A stretch of 14,782 nt of DNA from Collinsella sp. (GCA_020025115.1 JAHHSP010000020.1:1-14782), one strand, 5' to 3'. Counted from the first letter of the stretch, positions 1 to 6,293 are shown. The notes: generated from the letters alone by a model not told the origin. Numbers and translations: made by a program.

Positions 1-613
1 GAAGGACGCCGGCGGGCATGCCCCAGCCCATAACGAGCATCATGACGGTCATGACAACCATCATCATCTTAGTGCTCTGAACCTGCGCACCGGTCTGATT
101 GCGGGTCATATACATCTGCGGGATGAAAGTGAGCACACCGAACAAGATCAAGGCGATCAGATACGGCAGCGCCGCACCGAAACCGTCGGCAAAGGCTTGA
201 GCAGGTGAAGTGACCAGATTCGGCAAGATGTTAAAGAAGGAAAAACCCTTCTCGGCCGCATCCGGGAAATAATGGCCGAGGTCGCGGAGCAGGTTGAACA
301 GCGCAACAAGGATGGGCATCTGAATCAGCAGAGGCAAGCAACCGCCAAAGGGGTTGAACTTGTTCTCAGAGTAGAACTTCTGCATCTCCTCCGCCTGACG
401 CTGCGGGTCGGCGGCGTAGCGCTCCTGAATCTCGAGGAGCTTGGGCTGCAGGACCTGCATGCGGGCCGTCGACTTGATGGACTTGAGCATCATCGGGGTC
501 AGCAACAGGCGGATGATCACCACCAGAATGATGATCGACAGGCCCCAGTCGCCTGCGAAGCGCTGAATAAGCTCAAGCGCCTGGAAGAGAATCTGAACAA
601 TCCAGTCCCACAT
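1..613 (-). CDS. yidC: Membrane protein insertase YidC/Oxa1 family (5' part only; 3' end outside window)
   Basis: YidC inserts and folds membrane proteins in the cytoplasmic membrane, alone or with SecYEG. The first 204 codons are present; the gene runs off the left edge. The ATG at 613 has AAGGA about 8 nt upstream. The protein starts MWDWIVQILFQALELIQ and then has a hydrophobic helix (about residues 25-40) carrying Arg35 in VVIIRLLLTP, the conserved positive charge of the YidC hydrophilic groove. A charged amphipathic stretch follows (about 45-85, QVLQPKLLEIQERY), as in the family's cytosolic coiled region. Next come NPFGGCLPLLIQMPI (family signature, about residues 88-102) and further hydrophobic segments near 147-165 and 183-204. 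No long periplasmic P1 domain precedes the first core helix, so it is of the short Gram-positive/actinobacterial kind. It is last in the rpmH-rnpA-yidD-yidC operon, 30 bp after yidD. The family call is near certain. Confidence 0.96.
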   Translation of the reverse strand, partial: MWDWIVQILFQALELIQRFAGDWGLSIIILVVIIRLLLTPMMLKSIKSTARMQVLQPKLLEIQERYAADPQRQAEEMQKFYSENKFNPFGGCLPLLIQMPILVALFNLLRDLGHYFPDAAEKGFSFFNILPNLVTSPAQAFADGFGAALPYLIALILFGVLTFIPQMYMTRNQTGAQVQSTKMMMVVMTVMMLVMGWGMPAGVL

Positions 614-643
614 ACGAACAATCCTTACCGTAGAATTTGATAG

Positions 644-865
644 TTATGGCACGGGATCATAGCCGCCGGCATGAGTGGGGATGCAACGCAAAATGCGCCG
701 CAGACCGAGCCAGCAGCCTTTGGCCACGCCATATGCCTGTATTGCCTCAACAGCATACTGTGAACAAGTAGGTATGTATATACACGTATCGGGCAAAAGG
801 GGCGAAACACACCGTTGGTACCAGTGGATGGCGGCCACGGCGACGCGGCTAAGCACGCCCCTCAC
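644..865 (-). CDS. yidD: Membrane protein insertion efficiency factor YidD
   Basis: YidD is a small protein of the inner membrane face that assists YidC-dependent insertion. The translation shows the family core IHWYQRCVSPLLPDTCIYIPTCSQYAVEAI..G, then a GLRRILRCIPTHAGGYDPVP ending, with the conserved cysteines of the YidD (DUF37/haemolytic) family. I chose the GTG at 865 (73 residues) because an AAGG sequence lies about 6 nt upstream. The in-frame ATG at 871 (75 residues) sits directly against that sequence with no room for a Shine-Dalgarno. Either start lies inside the end of rnpA, so the two genes overlap by about 17-23 bp and are probably translationally coupled. yidC begins 30 bp downstream. 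Confidence 0.9.
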   Translation of the reverse strand: MRGVLSRVAVAAIHWYQRCVSPLLPDTCIYIPTCSQYAVEAIQAYGVAKGCWLGLRRILRCIPTHAGGYDPVP

Positions 866-1211
866 AACCATCCTTGGGACCAGACGCGACCACCCGCGCT
901 CGGCGGAGCAGCGCGTGCAGCGCGGCCTGCATATCCTCGGGGGACGCAGTGCGCGTACGAGGGGTCGCGAACAGGATGATCTCATGGTCCTCGACCGGCA
1001 GAGAACAGGCGCGAGCGGCCTCGCGCAGCACGCGCTTGCTCCGATTGCGCACAACGGCGTTTCCCAGCCGTTTGGCAGCAGCGAAGGCGACCCTCCCCGG
1101 ATCGCCTTCGCTGACACAATCACATATAACCATGCGAATCAGAGGATGATTCAAGCGCTTCCCCTGAGTGAACACCCGCTCGAAGTCCTGGTGGGACTTG
1201 ATGGTCTGCAT
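849..1211 (-). CDS. rnpA: Ribonuclease P protein component
   Basis: RnpA is the protein subunit of RNase P, which with the catalytic RNA removes 5' leaders from tRNA precursors. The 120-residue product matches the family in length and layout. An N-terminal FERVFTQGKRLNHPL segment is followed by VAFAAAKRLGNAVVRNRSKRVLRE at about residues 41-64, which contains the RNR motif (Arg55-Asn56-Arg57) that contacts RNA. The end is LLRRA followed by a short divergent tail. Its ATG lies 6 bp beyond the rpmH stop codon and its 3' end overlaps yidD, so the set is one tightly packed transcript. Confidence 0.95.
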   Translation of the reverse strand: MQTIKSHQDFERVFTQGKRLNHPLIRMVICDCVSEGDPGRVAFAAAKRLGNAVVRNRSKRVLREAARACSLPVEDHEIILFATPRTRTASPEDMQAALHALLRRARVVASGPKDGCEGRA

Positions 1212-1217
1212 GAGAGC

Positions 1218-1361
1218 TTAGTTGTCGCTCACCGTGAGACGCTTGCGGCCCTTGGCGCGGCGGCGTGCGAGCACGGCGCGGCCGGCCTTGGTGGCCATGC
1301 GGGCGCGGAAACCGTGGGTCTTGGCGCGCTTGCGCTTGTTCGGCTGGTAGGTACGCTTCAT
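1218..1361 (-). CDS. rpmH: 50S ribosomal protein L34
   Basis: L34 is a small, very basic protein of the large ribosomal subunit. The product is 47 residues: MKRTYQPNKRKRAKTHGF, then RARMATKAGRAVLARRRAKGR, then KRLTVSDN, with the almost invariant L34 pattern. A perfect AGGAGG Shine-Dalgarno lies at 1371-1376 (minus strand), 9 nt before the ATG. It is the first gene of the rpmH-rnpA-yidD-yidC operon, whose promoter is at 1427-1456. L34 next to the dnaA region is the classic arrangement at many bacterial origins. Confidence 0.97.
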   Translation of the reverse strand: MKRTYQPNKRKRAKTHGFRARMATKAGRAVLARRRAKGRKRLTVSDN

Positions 1362-1386
1362 GGTAAACATCCTCCTGGTGCGTTTT

Positions 1387-1403
1387 GACTACTCGACTAC
1401 TCG
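1387..1403. repeat. Tandem octamer in the rpmH leader
   Basis: The octamer GACTACTC occurs twice head to tail (1387-1394, 1395-1402), followed by the first base of a third unit. It lies in the untranslated leader of the rpmH operon, between the -10 element and the Shine-Dalgarno. It may be a binding site, a leader RNA element or simple slippage; the sequence alone does not decide. Confidence 0.6.
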
Positions 1404-1426
1404 AAAAAATACGCGTGAGCTAGGAG

Positions 1427-1456
1427 ATTGTAGGGAATACGATGCTCAAATGTCAA
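1427..1456 (-). promoter_or_regulatory. Near-consensus sigma-70 type promoter of the rpmH operon
   Basis: Read on the minus strand, a perfect -35 TTGACA (1456-1451) is followed after 18 bp by the -10 TACAAT (1432-1427). Transcription should start near 1420, leaving a leader of about 58 nt before the rpmH ATG. The strength of the match suits a ribosomal protein operon. The promoter faces away from the DnaA boxes at 1556-1639. Confidence 0.85.
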
Positions 1457-1555
1457 TCTCAGAACCATGAAATGCGCATAGTTTACCAAGGAATGCGGCA
1501 CGCTCTTCACCCGTGCATGGTCTCGGCATTTACTCTTTCAGACTTTTTCATCGAC

Positions 1556-1639
1556 TTTTCCACAGGTTGTTCCATATCTGTTGATAACTTTTCTGAGATT
1601 TCCAACACTTTTCAACACGGTAGGAAAACTTGTTGAAAG
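1556..1639. other. Upstream DnaA-box cluster (part of a probable bipartite oriC)
   Basis: Four 9-mers resembling the DnaA box TTATCCACA lie in an AT-richer patch in otherwise GC-rich DNA: TTTTCCACA (1556-1564, plus), TTATCAACA (1579-1587, minus), TTTTCAACA (1609-1617, plus) and CTTTCAACA (1631-1639, minus). The first fits the relaxed consensus TTWTNCACA; the others differ from TTATCCACA at two or fewer core positions. They occupy the 341-bp gap between rpmH and the gene at 1703. The rest of that gap holds the rpmH promoter and leader (1362-1456) and a stretch at about 1457-1550 where I see nothing. These sites may be an origin subregion, sites for DnaA autoregulation, or both. Confidence 0.65.
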
Positions 1640-1662
1640 TTATGAACGCGAGGGCCTTGAGC

Positions 1663-1671
1663 TGGTATCCT
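1663..1671 (+). promoter_or_regulatory. Possible extended -10 element for the GHKL gene
   Basis: TGGTATCCT reads as TGn followed by a -10-like TATCCT, about 32 nt before the ATG at 1703. No convincing -35 is seen 16-18 bp upstream, which an extended -10 promoter may not need. The call is weak. Confidence 0.3.
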
Positions 1672-1676
1672 AGGCT

Positions 1677-1689
1677 CACGACAATCGTG
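1677..1689. promoter_or_regulatory. Short palindrome before the GHKL gene (possible operator)
   Basis: CACGA-CAA-TCGTG is a perfect 5-bp inverted repeat with a 3-nt centre. It ends at the start of the likely Shine-Dalgarno (GGAAAG, 1689-1694), 13 bp before the ATG. A similar palindrome (CACGG-GCAA-CCGTG) precedes dnaA at 3116-3129. It could be an operator or a small hairpin masking the ribosome binding site. At this length, chance is possible. Confidence 0.4.
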
Positions 1690-1702
1690 GAAAGAATGCA
1701 GC

Positions 1703-3088
1703 ATGTCAGAAGATTTCTATCCCTTTGTGGATTCCGGGGATCCAGCCCCCGACAATACTCACCTCACCGGAGGCACGGCGCCCACGGAAGCGCCCCACAC
1801 TGGGGAAAATAGCCCCAAGCAGGCCCCTTACACCATCCGCATCTCCGTGTACGACGACATGCTGTCCACTCCTCGCGTGATCGTGGTCGAACAAAGCGAC
1901 GTGAGGACCTATCTCGAAGACGTCACCAACACGGTTTATCGCACGATGAAAGAACAGGGTGGAAAACTTTCACTCATGATTATCAGAGAGCTCGTGGAGA
2001 ACTTCATCCACGCACGGTTCTCGGAGCCGGTGATCTCCATCTTGGACAACGGGAACACCATCCGCTTCGCCGATCAGGGCCCCGGCATCGGAGATAAGGA
2101 GCGCGCATTCGAATTCGGCGTCACGAGCGCCGACCGGGAGAAGAAGCGATATATCCGAGGCACGGGCGCGGGCCTGCCCATGGTGCAGCAGTACGTCGAG
2201 AATGCAGGCGGGGCGATCGCCGTGGAAGACAACCTCGGCGCGGGCACGGTGGTGACCGTGAGCGTCGACCCCAAGCGATCGGCCGAGCTCGAAAAAGCCG
2301 TTTCACGTGGAGCGGCCGTGCGCAGTGGCTGCGCGCACGCGCCAGAACCCGCTGCGGCACCGGTTCAAAATCAAGCGGACCCATGGAGCCCGGGGGCACA
2401 CCAAGCCGGTGCCTATCCCGGTCAGGCCGGCTATCCCCAGCAGCAGCCCTATGGCGCCAGCCCGTATCCCTCGCAGCCGCCCTACGGCATGATGCCCGGC
2501 CTGATGCAAGGGGCCGCGCAGGATGACGGTCCTTATGGATCGCAGCCCCAAAGTGCGATGGGGCAGGCGCCGCGGAACCACGCATTGGAAAACCAACAAA
2601 CCGAAGTACGGGCGCCATACCCCCCGCAAGCCCAACCCGGCCTCGGCTATCCCGGTGCGATGCCGGGTTACGGTCAGATGCCCGGAGCGCCCGACGCGCT
2701 CCCACAGCAACCGGCCTACTACCCCGGCTTCCAGCAGGGATACCCCATGCAAAGTTACCCCCAGCAGCAGGGCTTCCCCCCTTCGGTGCTCCCGCAGACG
2801 GGTGTGACACGCCAGGGATACGCACAGGCATACGCACCGGCGATGCCCGTGCAACCACAGCAAGGGCCGTACGTGAGCGAACGCGGCGCCGCGGCTTTGC
2901 TGTTCATCTACCAGAACGGCAAGGGAGGCCCAACCGACCTCACCCGCGCGCTCGGGCGTTCGGACGCCACATGGTCGCGCGAACTCGACGCATTGGCGAG
3001 CACGGGGCTTGTGCATAAGCCCCGCCAAAAGTATGTGCTCACCGATATGGGCAGGGCTTGGGTCGAACAGGGTATGGCGGCCCAATGA
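1703..3088 (+). CDS. GHKL ATPase with disordered P/Q/Y/G-rich linker and C-terminal winged helix, adjacent to dnaA
   Basis: I do not recognise a named gene. Residues about 44-190 form a GHKL (HATPase_c) ATP-binding domain: N-box RELVENFIHA (Glu96, Asn100), G1 box RFADQGPGIG (Asp124), and a G2-like lid RGTGAGLPMV (152-161) followed by a beta strand pair ending GAGTVVTVSV. There is no HisKA phosphoacceptor domain, membrane segment or sensor domain, so it is not an ordinary sensor kinase; an anti-sigma-like kinase or an ATP-gated switch is as likely. Residues about 205-392 are low complexity, rich in Pro, Gln, Tyr and Gly (repeated YPGQ, PQQ, PYG). Residues about 393-461 look like a winged helix: a helical LLFIYQNGKGGPTDLTRALGRSDATWSRELDALASTGLV followed by a basic wing KPRQKYVLT. 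Start: ATG with GGAAAG 8 nt upstream. dnaA begins 63 bp downstream on the same strand with no clear promoter, so the two may be cotranscribed. A role in controlling initiation is inferred only from position. The domain calls are firm; the function is unknown. Confidence 0.9.
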   Translation: MSEDFYPFVDSGDPAPDNTHLTGGTAPTEAPHTGENSPKQAPYTIRISVYDDMLSTPRVIVVEQSDVRTYLEDVTNTVYRTMKEQGGKLSLMIIRELVENFIHARFSEPVISILDNGNTIRFADQGPGIGDKERAFEFGVTSADREKKRYIRGTGAGLPMVQQYVENAGGAIAVEDNLGAGTVVTVSVDPKRSAELEKAVSRGAAVRSGCAHAPEPAAAPVQNQADPWSPGAHQAGAYPGQAGYPQQQPYGASPYPSQPPYGMMPGLMQGAAQDDGPYGSQPQSAMGQAPRNHALENQQTEVRAPYPPQAQPGLGYPGAMPGYGQMPGAPDALPQQPAYYPGFQQGYPMQSYPQQQGFPPSVLPQTGVTRQGYAQAYAPAMPVQPQQGPYVSERGAAALLFIYQNGKGGPTDLTRALGRSDATWSRELDALASTGLVHKPRQKYVLTDMGRAWVEQGMAAQ

Positions 3089-3115
3089 CAACCGGCACGC
3101 ACCGCAAGATTCAAC

Positions 3116-3129
3116 CACGGGCAACCGTG
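3116..3129. promoter_or_regulatory. Short palindrome before dnaA (possible operator)
   Basis: CACGG-GCAA-CCGTG is a perfect 5-bp inverted repeat with a 4-nt centre, 22 bp before the dnaA ATG. It resembles the palindrome before the GHKL gene (1677-1689): both read CACG, a short CAA-containing centre, then CGTG. The 63-bp spacer otherwise shows only a purine-rich GAGAGGG (3134-3140) that can serve as the dnaA ribosome binding site. No DnaA box or clear -10/-35 is seen in this spacer. Confidence 0.4.
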
Positions 3130-3151
3130 AAACGAGAGGGAATCGTGAGAC

Positions 3152-4972
3152 ATGGATAACGAAGCGCGCATCCTCCTGGACGACGTCATAGCGTTTTGCC
3201 GCCGCGATGGCCGCGAAACGCGCCTCATCAACATGCTCGAGCAGTGCGGGGCCGCTGGGTTTGACGATGAATCCCTGACCATCCAGGTCCCCAGCCGCTT
3301 TGCCTACAACTACCTCGTCAAGCAGCGCGAGCTGATTGAGCGCTACCTCGAGGAGATCTCGTTCATGCCCATGGCCCTCAACGTGGTGATGGCCGAGGGG
3401 GGCGGGGCGAACAAGACGCAGTCGCCCGTTGCGACATCGGCCGGCGTTGCCGCGCAGGCCCCCACGGCGATGCCGGCTTCCGCAGGACCGACAGATGGCA
3501 TGATCTCGGTCGCCCGAGCGGTCACGCCGACGACGCATTCGGATGAGGCCCAACCGCAGAGAATGGCGGAAATCCCCGGAGATTTCATCGAGGCCCCCAT
3601 GAACCCGACCGCATCTGCCGAGCGCAGCGCGACGGGCGGCGCCGGGACCGTTGAGTCCGCCAAGTTCGAGCCCAACTCCAAATCCGGCGTCACGGTGCGC
3701 AATACCGTCTCACCCGAAGCCTTCCGCAAGATGATGGACGAGATGCGCAGCCAAGACCCCACCGGCAAGCGCCAAAACGCCGCGGCGCCGCAGCAGATGG
3801 CACCAGCCCATGCGCAGGGCGCAGCGGCTGGTGGCTCAGTCCCGGAACCCGAGGCTGCAGCCCTGGACATCAACGCCAAATACACGTTCGCGAGCTTTGT
3901 GGCGGGCGACGAGAACCGCCATGCCTTTAACAGTGCCATGAGATTTGCCGCCTACGCCGAGGAACCGCAGCAGTGCCCGAGCCTGTTCATTTACGGCAAC
4001 TCGGGCTTGGGCAAGACTCACCTGCTCTTCGCCATCCGCAACTACCTCGCCAAGGAAAAGCCCTACATCCGCGTGAAATACGCCAATTCTCAGGCTTACC
4101 TCGATGATTACATGAACGAACTCGGATCCCAGCGAGGACCCGGCAACCTCATCATGCGCGAATACCGCGATGCTGACATCCTCATCATCGACGATGTGCA
4201 AAACATCGTGGGCAAGCAGGCGTCGGTTGAATTCTTCTTCCAGCTCGTTGACAGCTTCATCCGCGAGGGCAAGAAAATCGCACTGGCCTCCGACCGCGCA
4301 CCCAAAGACCTCGCCATGGATGAGCGCCTCACCAGCCGCTTCAGCAGCGGCATGCTCTGCCTGGTGTCCGAACCGGGCTTTGAAATGAAATACGTCATCC
4401 TCAAGCGCTATTACGAGAGCATCATCCAACAGAATGAGGACCTCTCCTCGATGAACGTCGACACCTCCCTGCTCCAAGCCCTGCCTTCCTCCGAGGGCAA
4501 GCTCACCGACGAGCATCTGCGTCATATGGCCGAGATATCGGGCAATAACATCCGCTCGCTCGAGAGCTTCTGCGAACGATGCGCGAACCTCTCCTCCGAG
4601 CGAGAGGGTGCCGGCGCGGAGCTGACCGCCGAGGACATCGACCGCGTGGCCAAGATATATTTCAACACCGCCCACAAGATCATCCACGTCGATACCGTAC
4701 AGCGCGTGGTGGAGGAGTTTTACCATGTGAGCCACGAGGAGCTCGTGGGCAAGCGGCGCACGGCAAACATCGCCTTCGCGCGCCACGTGGCGGTCTACCT
4801 CGCCAACAACCTCTGCGAAATGACCACCCCGGCCATCGGGGCGGAGTTCGGCGGGCGTGACCACTCCACGGTTCTCAACTCCCTCAAGGTGGTTGAGAAT
4901 AAGATGCGCGAGGATCGCCGCATCGTGGAGGACATCCAGAACCTCAAGAACACCATCCTGTTAAAGTCGTGA
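3152..4972 (+). CDS. dnaA: Chromosomal replication initiator protein DnaA
   Basis: DnaA binds DnaA boxes at oriC, forms an ATP-dependent filament, melts the origin and recruits the helicase. The four domains are visible. Domain I (about 1-80) is the helical interaction domain. Domain II (about 83-238) is an Ala/Pro/Thr-rich linker. Domain III is the AAA+ core, with Walker A GNSGLGKTH (282-290), Walker B ILIIDDVQ (343-350), the ERLTSRF box with the likely arginine finger at Arg396, and sensor 2 GNNIRSLE (464-471). Domain IV (about 505-606) carries the DnaA-box signature FGGRDHSTV (566-574). At 606 residues it is longer than the usual 440-520, almost entirely because of the linker. The ATG at 3152 gives a complete domain I; GAGAGGG lies 11 nt upstream. 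It lies between two groups of DnaA boxes, so autoregulation is plausible. Confidence 0.97.
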   Translation: MDNEARILLDDVIAFCRRDGRETRLINMLEQCGAAGFDDESLTIQVPSRFAYNYLVKQRELIERYLEEISFMPMALNVVMAEGGGANKTQSPVATSAGVAAQAPTAMPASAGPTDGMISVARAVTPTTHSDEAQPQRMAEIPGDFIEAPMNPTASAERSATGGAGTVESAKFEPNSKSGVTVRNTVSPEAFRKMMDEMRSQDPTGKRQNAAAPQQMAPAHAQGAAAGGSVPEPEAAALDINAKYTFASFVAGDENRHAFNSAMRFAAYAEEPQQCPSLFIYGNSGLGKTHLLFAIRNYLAKEKPYIRVKYANSQAYLDDYMNELGSQRGPGNLIMREYRDADILIIDDVQNIVGKQASVEFFFQLVDSFIREGKKIALASDRAPKDLAMDERLTSRFSSGMLCLVSEPGFEMKYVILKRYYESIIQQNEDLSSMNVDTSLLQALPSSEGKLTDEHLRHMAEISGNNIRSLESFCERCANLSSEREGAGAELTAEDIDRVAKIYFNTAHKIIHVDTVQRVVEEFYHVSHEELVGKRRTANIAFARHVAVYLANNLCEMTTPAIGAEFGGRDHSTVLNSLKVVENKMREDRRIVEDIQNLKNTILLKS

Positions 4973-4988
4973 AAACATGGGTGAAGCC

Positions 4989-5011
4989 TGTGGAAAACCT
5001 GAGTGGAAAAC
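4989..5011 (-). repeat. Two tandem DnaA boxes
   Basis: The 9-mer GTGGAAAAC occurs at 4990-4998 and 5003-5011, a period of 13 bp. Read on the minus strand these give TTTTCCACA and TTTTCCACT, the first matching TTWTNCACA exactly. Same-orientation boxes near one helical turn apart suit side-by-side DnaA binding. Confidence 0.7.
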
Positions 5012-5130
5012 TCGAAAGTCGGTGGAGGGAAAATAGGTTGATATCTCACAGGGGAAAACAAGCGTGTTGTCTACAATGGATTGTTGAAAGAAAAACAGCC
5101 CAACATCTGGGCAAACAAGAGTAATCAACA

Positions 5131-5170
5131 TCATCCACTGCGTTATTACTGTTATTACCTATATATATTT
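5131..5170 (+). other. Candidate DNA unwinding element with DnaA-trio-like array
   Basis: A degenerate DnaA box TCATCCACT (5131-5139) and a short GCG are followed by TTA-TTA-CTG-TTA-TTA (5143-5157), then CCTATATATATTT. Read 3' to 5', the complementary strand gives AAT AAT GAC AAT AAT, four of five triplets fitting the DnaA-trio form 3'-[G/A]A[T/A]-5' described at the Bacillus subtilis origin. The order box, GC clamp, trios also matches. The same stretch is a direct repeat, GTTATTACT then GTTATTACC (5142-5159). Confidence 0.55.
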
Positions 5171-5189
5171 AAGAGAGGAATAATAAAAG

Positions 5190-6293
5190 ATGAAGTTCAC
5201 GGTCAGCCAGTCGGCCCTTTCCGATGCCATCGCAGTCGTGATGAAGGGCATCGCCCCCTCGTCGACGCTTCCCATCCTCTCGGGCGTGCTCGTTCGCGCC
5301 GCCGACGGGGTCCTCGAGTTCCAGACTTCCAATTACACCATCTCGATCCGTCACCGCATCGCCGCCCGCGTGGATGAGGAGGGCCAGGTCGTCATTCCCT
5401 GCAAGATGCTCTCCAACATCGTCAAGACCCTGCCCGATGCCCCGGTGTCATTCGAGCTCGCCGAGCGCCAGGTGACGATCACCTGCGAGCGTTCCACGTT
5501 CCGCCTGAATACGCTCGACGCCGGTGATTTCCCCGAGTTCCCCACGTTTGCGCTCGAGCGCTCCGTAGAGCTGCCTGCCAACATCCTGAGTGAGATGGTC
5601 GGCCGCGTGTGGCGCGTCACCTCGACGGACAAGAACCGCCCGGTGCTCAACGGCGTGTACATGACCGTCGAGAACAACACGATCCGTCTCGTGGCCACCG
5701 ACTCCTATCGCCTCGCCGTGTGCGACACCCAGGTCGAGACCTCTTCGCTCGAAGGAAGCTTCGAGCTGAACGTCCCGGCCGACGCATTCAACGATGCTCT
5801 CGCCATCACCGGCGGCCAGGGCTCCATCCTTATCGGCTCCACGGATACGCAGGTCGTCTTCGTGGCCGGCAACACCACCTACGTCGCCCGTCGCATCGAG
5901 GGCATCTACCCAAATTACAAGGCGCTCCTGCCCGCCTCCTGCGCCACCACGGTCAAGATCGATGTGGCCGCGCTTACCTCCGCGCTCAAGCGCGTATCCA
6001 CGGTCGCCCAGGCCAACTCGGCTGTGAAGTTCGACATCTCCGTCGAGACCGGTCAGATGATGCTCTCGGCCATCTCCAACGATCAAGACGCCGCCACGGC
6101 CACCGTCGAGGTCGAGGCCGATGGCGCCAGCGGAGTCATCGCATTCAACTATCACTACATCTTCGGTTGCCTGAACGTGCTTTCCCGCGAGAAGGAAATC
6201 ACGCTCGAGCTGCAGAGCTATAACCAGGCGGGTGTGTTCAAGTCCTACGATAAGATCAACTACCTCTACCTGGTCATGCCGGTCCGCATCTAA
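5190..6293 (+). CDS. dnaN: DNA polymerase III subunit beta (sliding clamp)
   Basis: The beta clamp is a ring-shaped dimer that holds the replicative polymerase on DNA and serves as a platform for repair and replication proteins. The 367-residue product has the expected length and opening MKFTVSQSALSDAIAVVMKGIAPSSTLPILSGVLV. It has KNRPVLNGVYM at the start of the second domain, the ATDSYRLAVCD segment, and the terminal YLVMPVRI, which forms part of the peptide-binding cleft in clamps. The ATG has AGAGGA (5174-5179) 10 nt upstream, just past the AT-rich origin segment. The stop codon overlaps the recF start in TAATG, so recF translation is probably coupled to dnaN. Confidence 0.97.
   Translation: MKFTVSQSALSDAIAVVMKGIAPSSTLPILSGVLVRAADGVLEFQTSNYTISIRHRIAARVDEEGQVVIPCKMLSNIVKTLPDAPVSFELAERQVTITCERSTFRLNTLDAGDFPEFPTFALERSVELPANILSEMVGRVWRVTSTDKNRPVLNGVYMTVENNTIRLVATDSYRLAVCDTQVETSSLEGSFELNVPADAFNDALAITGGQGSILIGSTDTQVVFVAGNTTYVARRIEGIYPNYKALLPASCATTVKIDVAALTSALKRVSTVAQANSAVKFDISVETGQMMLSAISNDQDAATATVEVEADGASGVIAFNYHYIFGCLNVLSREKEITLELQSYNQAGVFKSYDKINYLYLVMPVRI

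Larger units (their letters stand above)
4973..5189. other. dnaA-dnaN intergenic region, probable oriC core
   Basis: This 217-bp spacer changes from DnaA-box-bearing sequence on the left to very AT-rich sequence on the right, in otherwise GC-rich DNA. It contains TTTTCCACA on the minus strand at 4989-4997, TTTTCCACT at 5002-5010, CTTTCAACA at 5082-5090 (minus), and a degenerate TCATCCACT at 5131-5139 (plus) leading into the AT-rich stretch. A TACAAT at 5072-5077 might be a -10 for dnaN, but no good -35 is visible. Position and composition match the unwinding part of bacterial origins placed between dnaA and dnaN. This is inferred from layout; replication start is not shown by sequence. Confidence 0.75.

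Noticed and set aside
675..1388. A 237-codon plus-strand frame opposite yidD, rnpA and rpmH
   Set aside because: It is antisense to three confirmed genes and overlaps their leader; no family resemblance.
1703..3088. Calling the GHKL gene a two-component sensor histidine kinase
   Set aside because: No HisKA or HisKA_3 dimerisation domain with a phosphoacceptor His, no sensor and no membrane segment are present, and no response regulator is adjacent.
2303..3553. A 416-codon minus-strand frame opposite the GHKL gene and dnaA
   Set aside because: It is an Arg/His-rich shadow spanning the junction of two real genes, with no Shine-Dalgarno or family pattern.
3836..4864. A 342-codon minus-strand frame opposite dnaA
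   Set aside because: It lies entirely within the AAA+ and DNA-binding parts of dnaA and has shadow-type composition.
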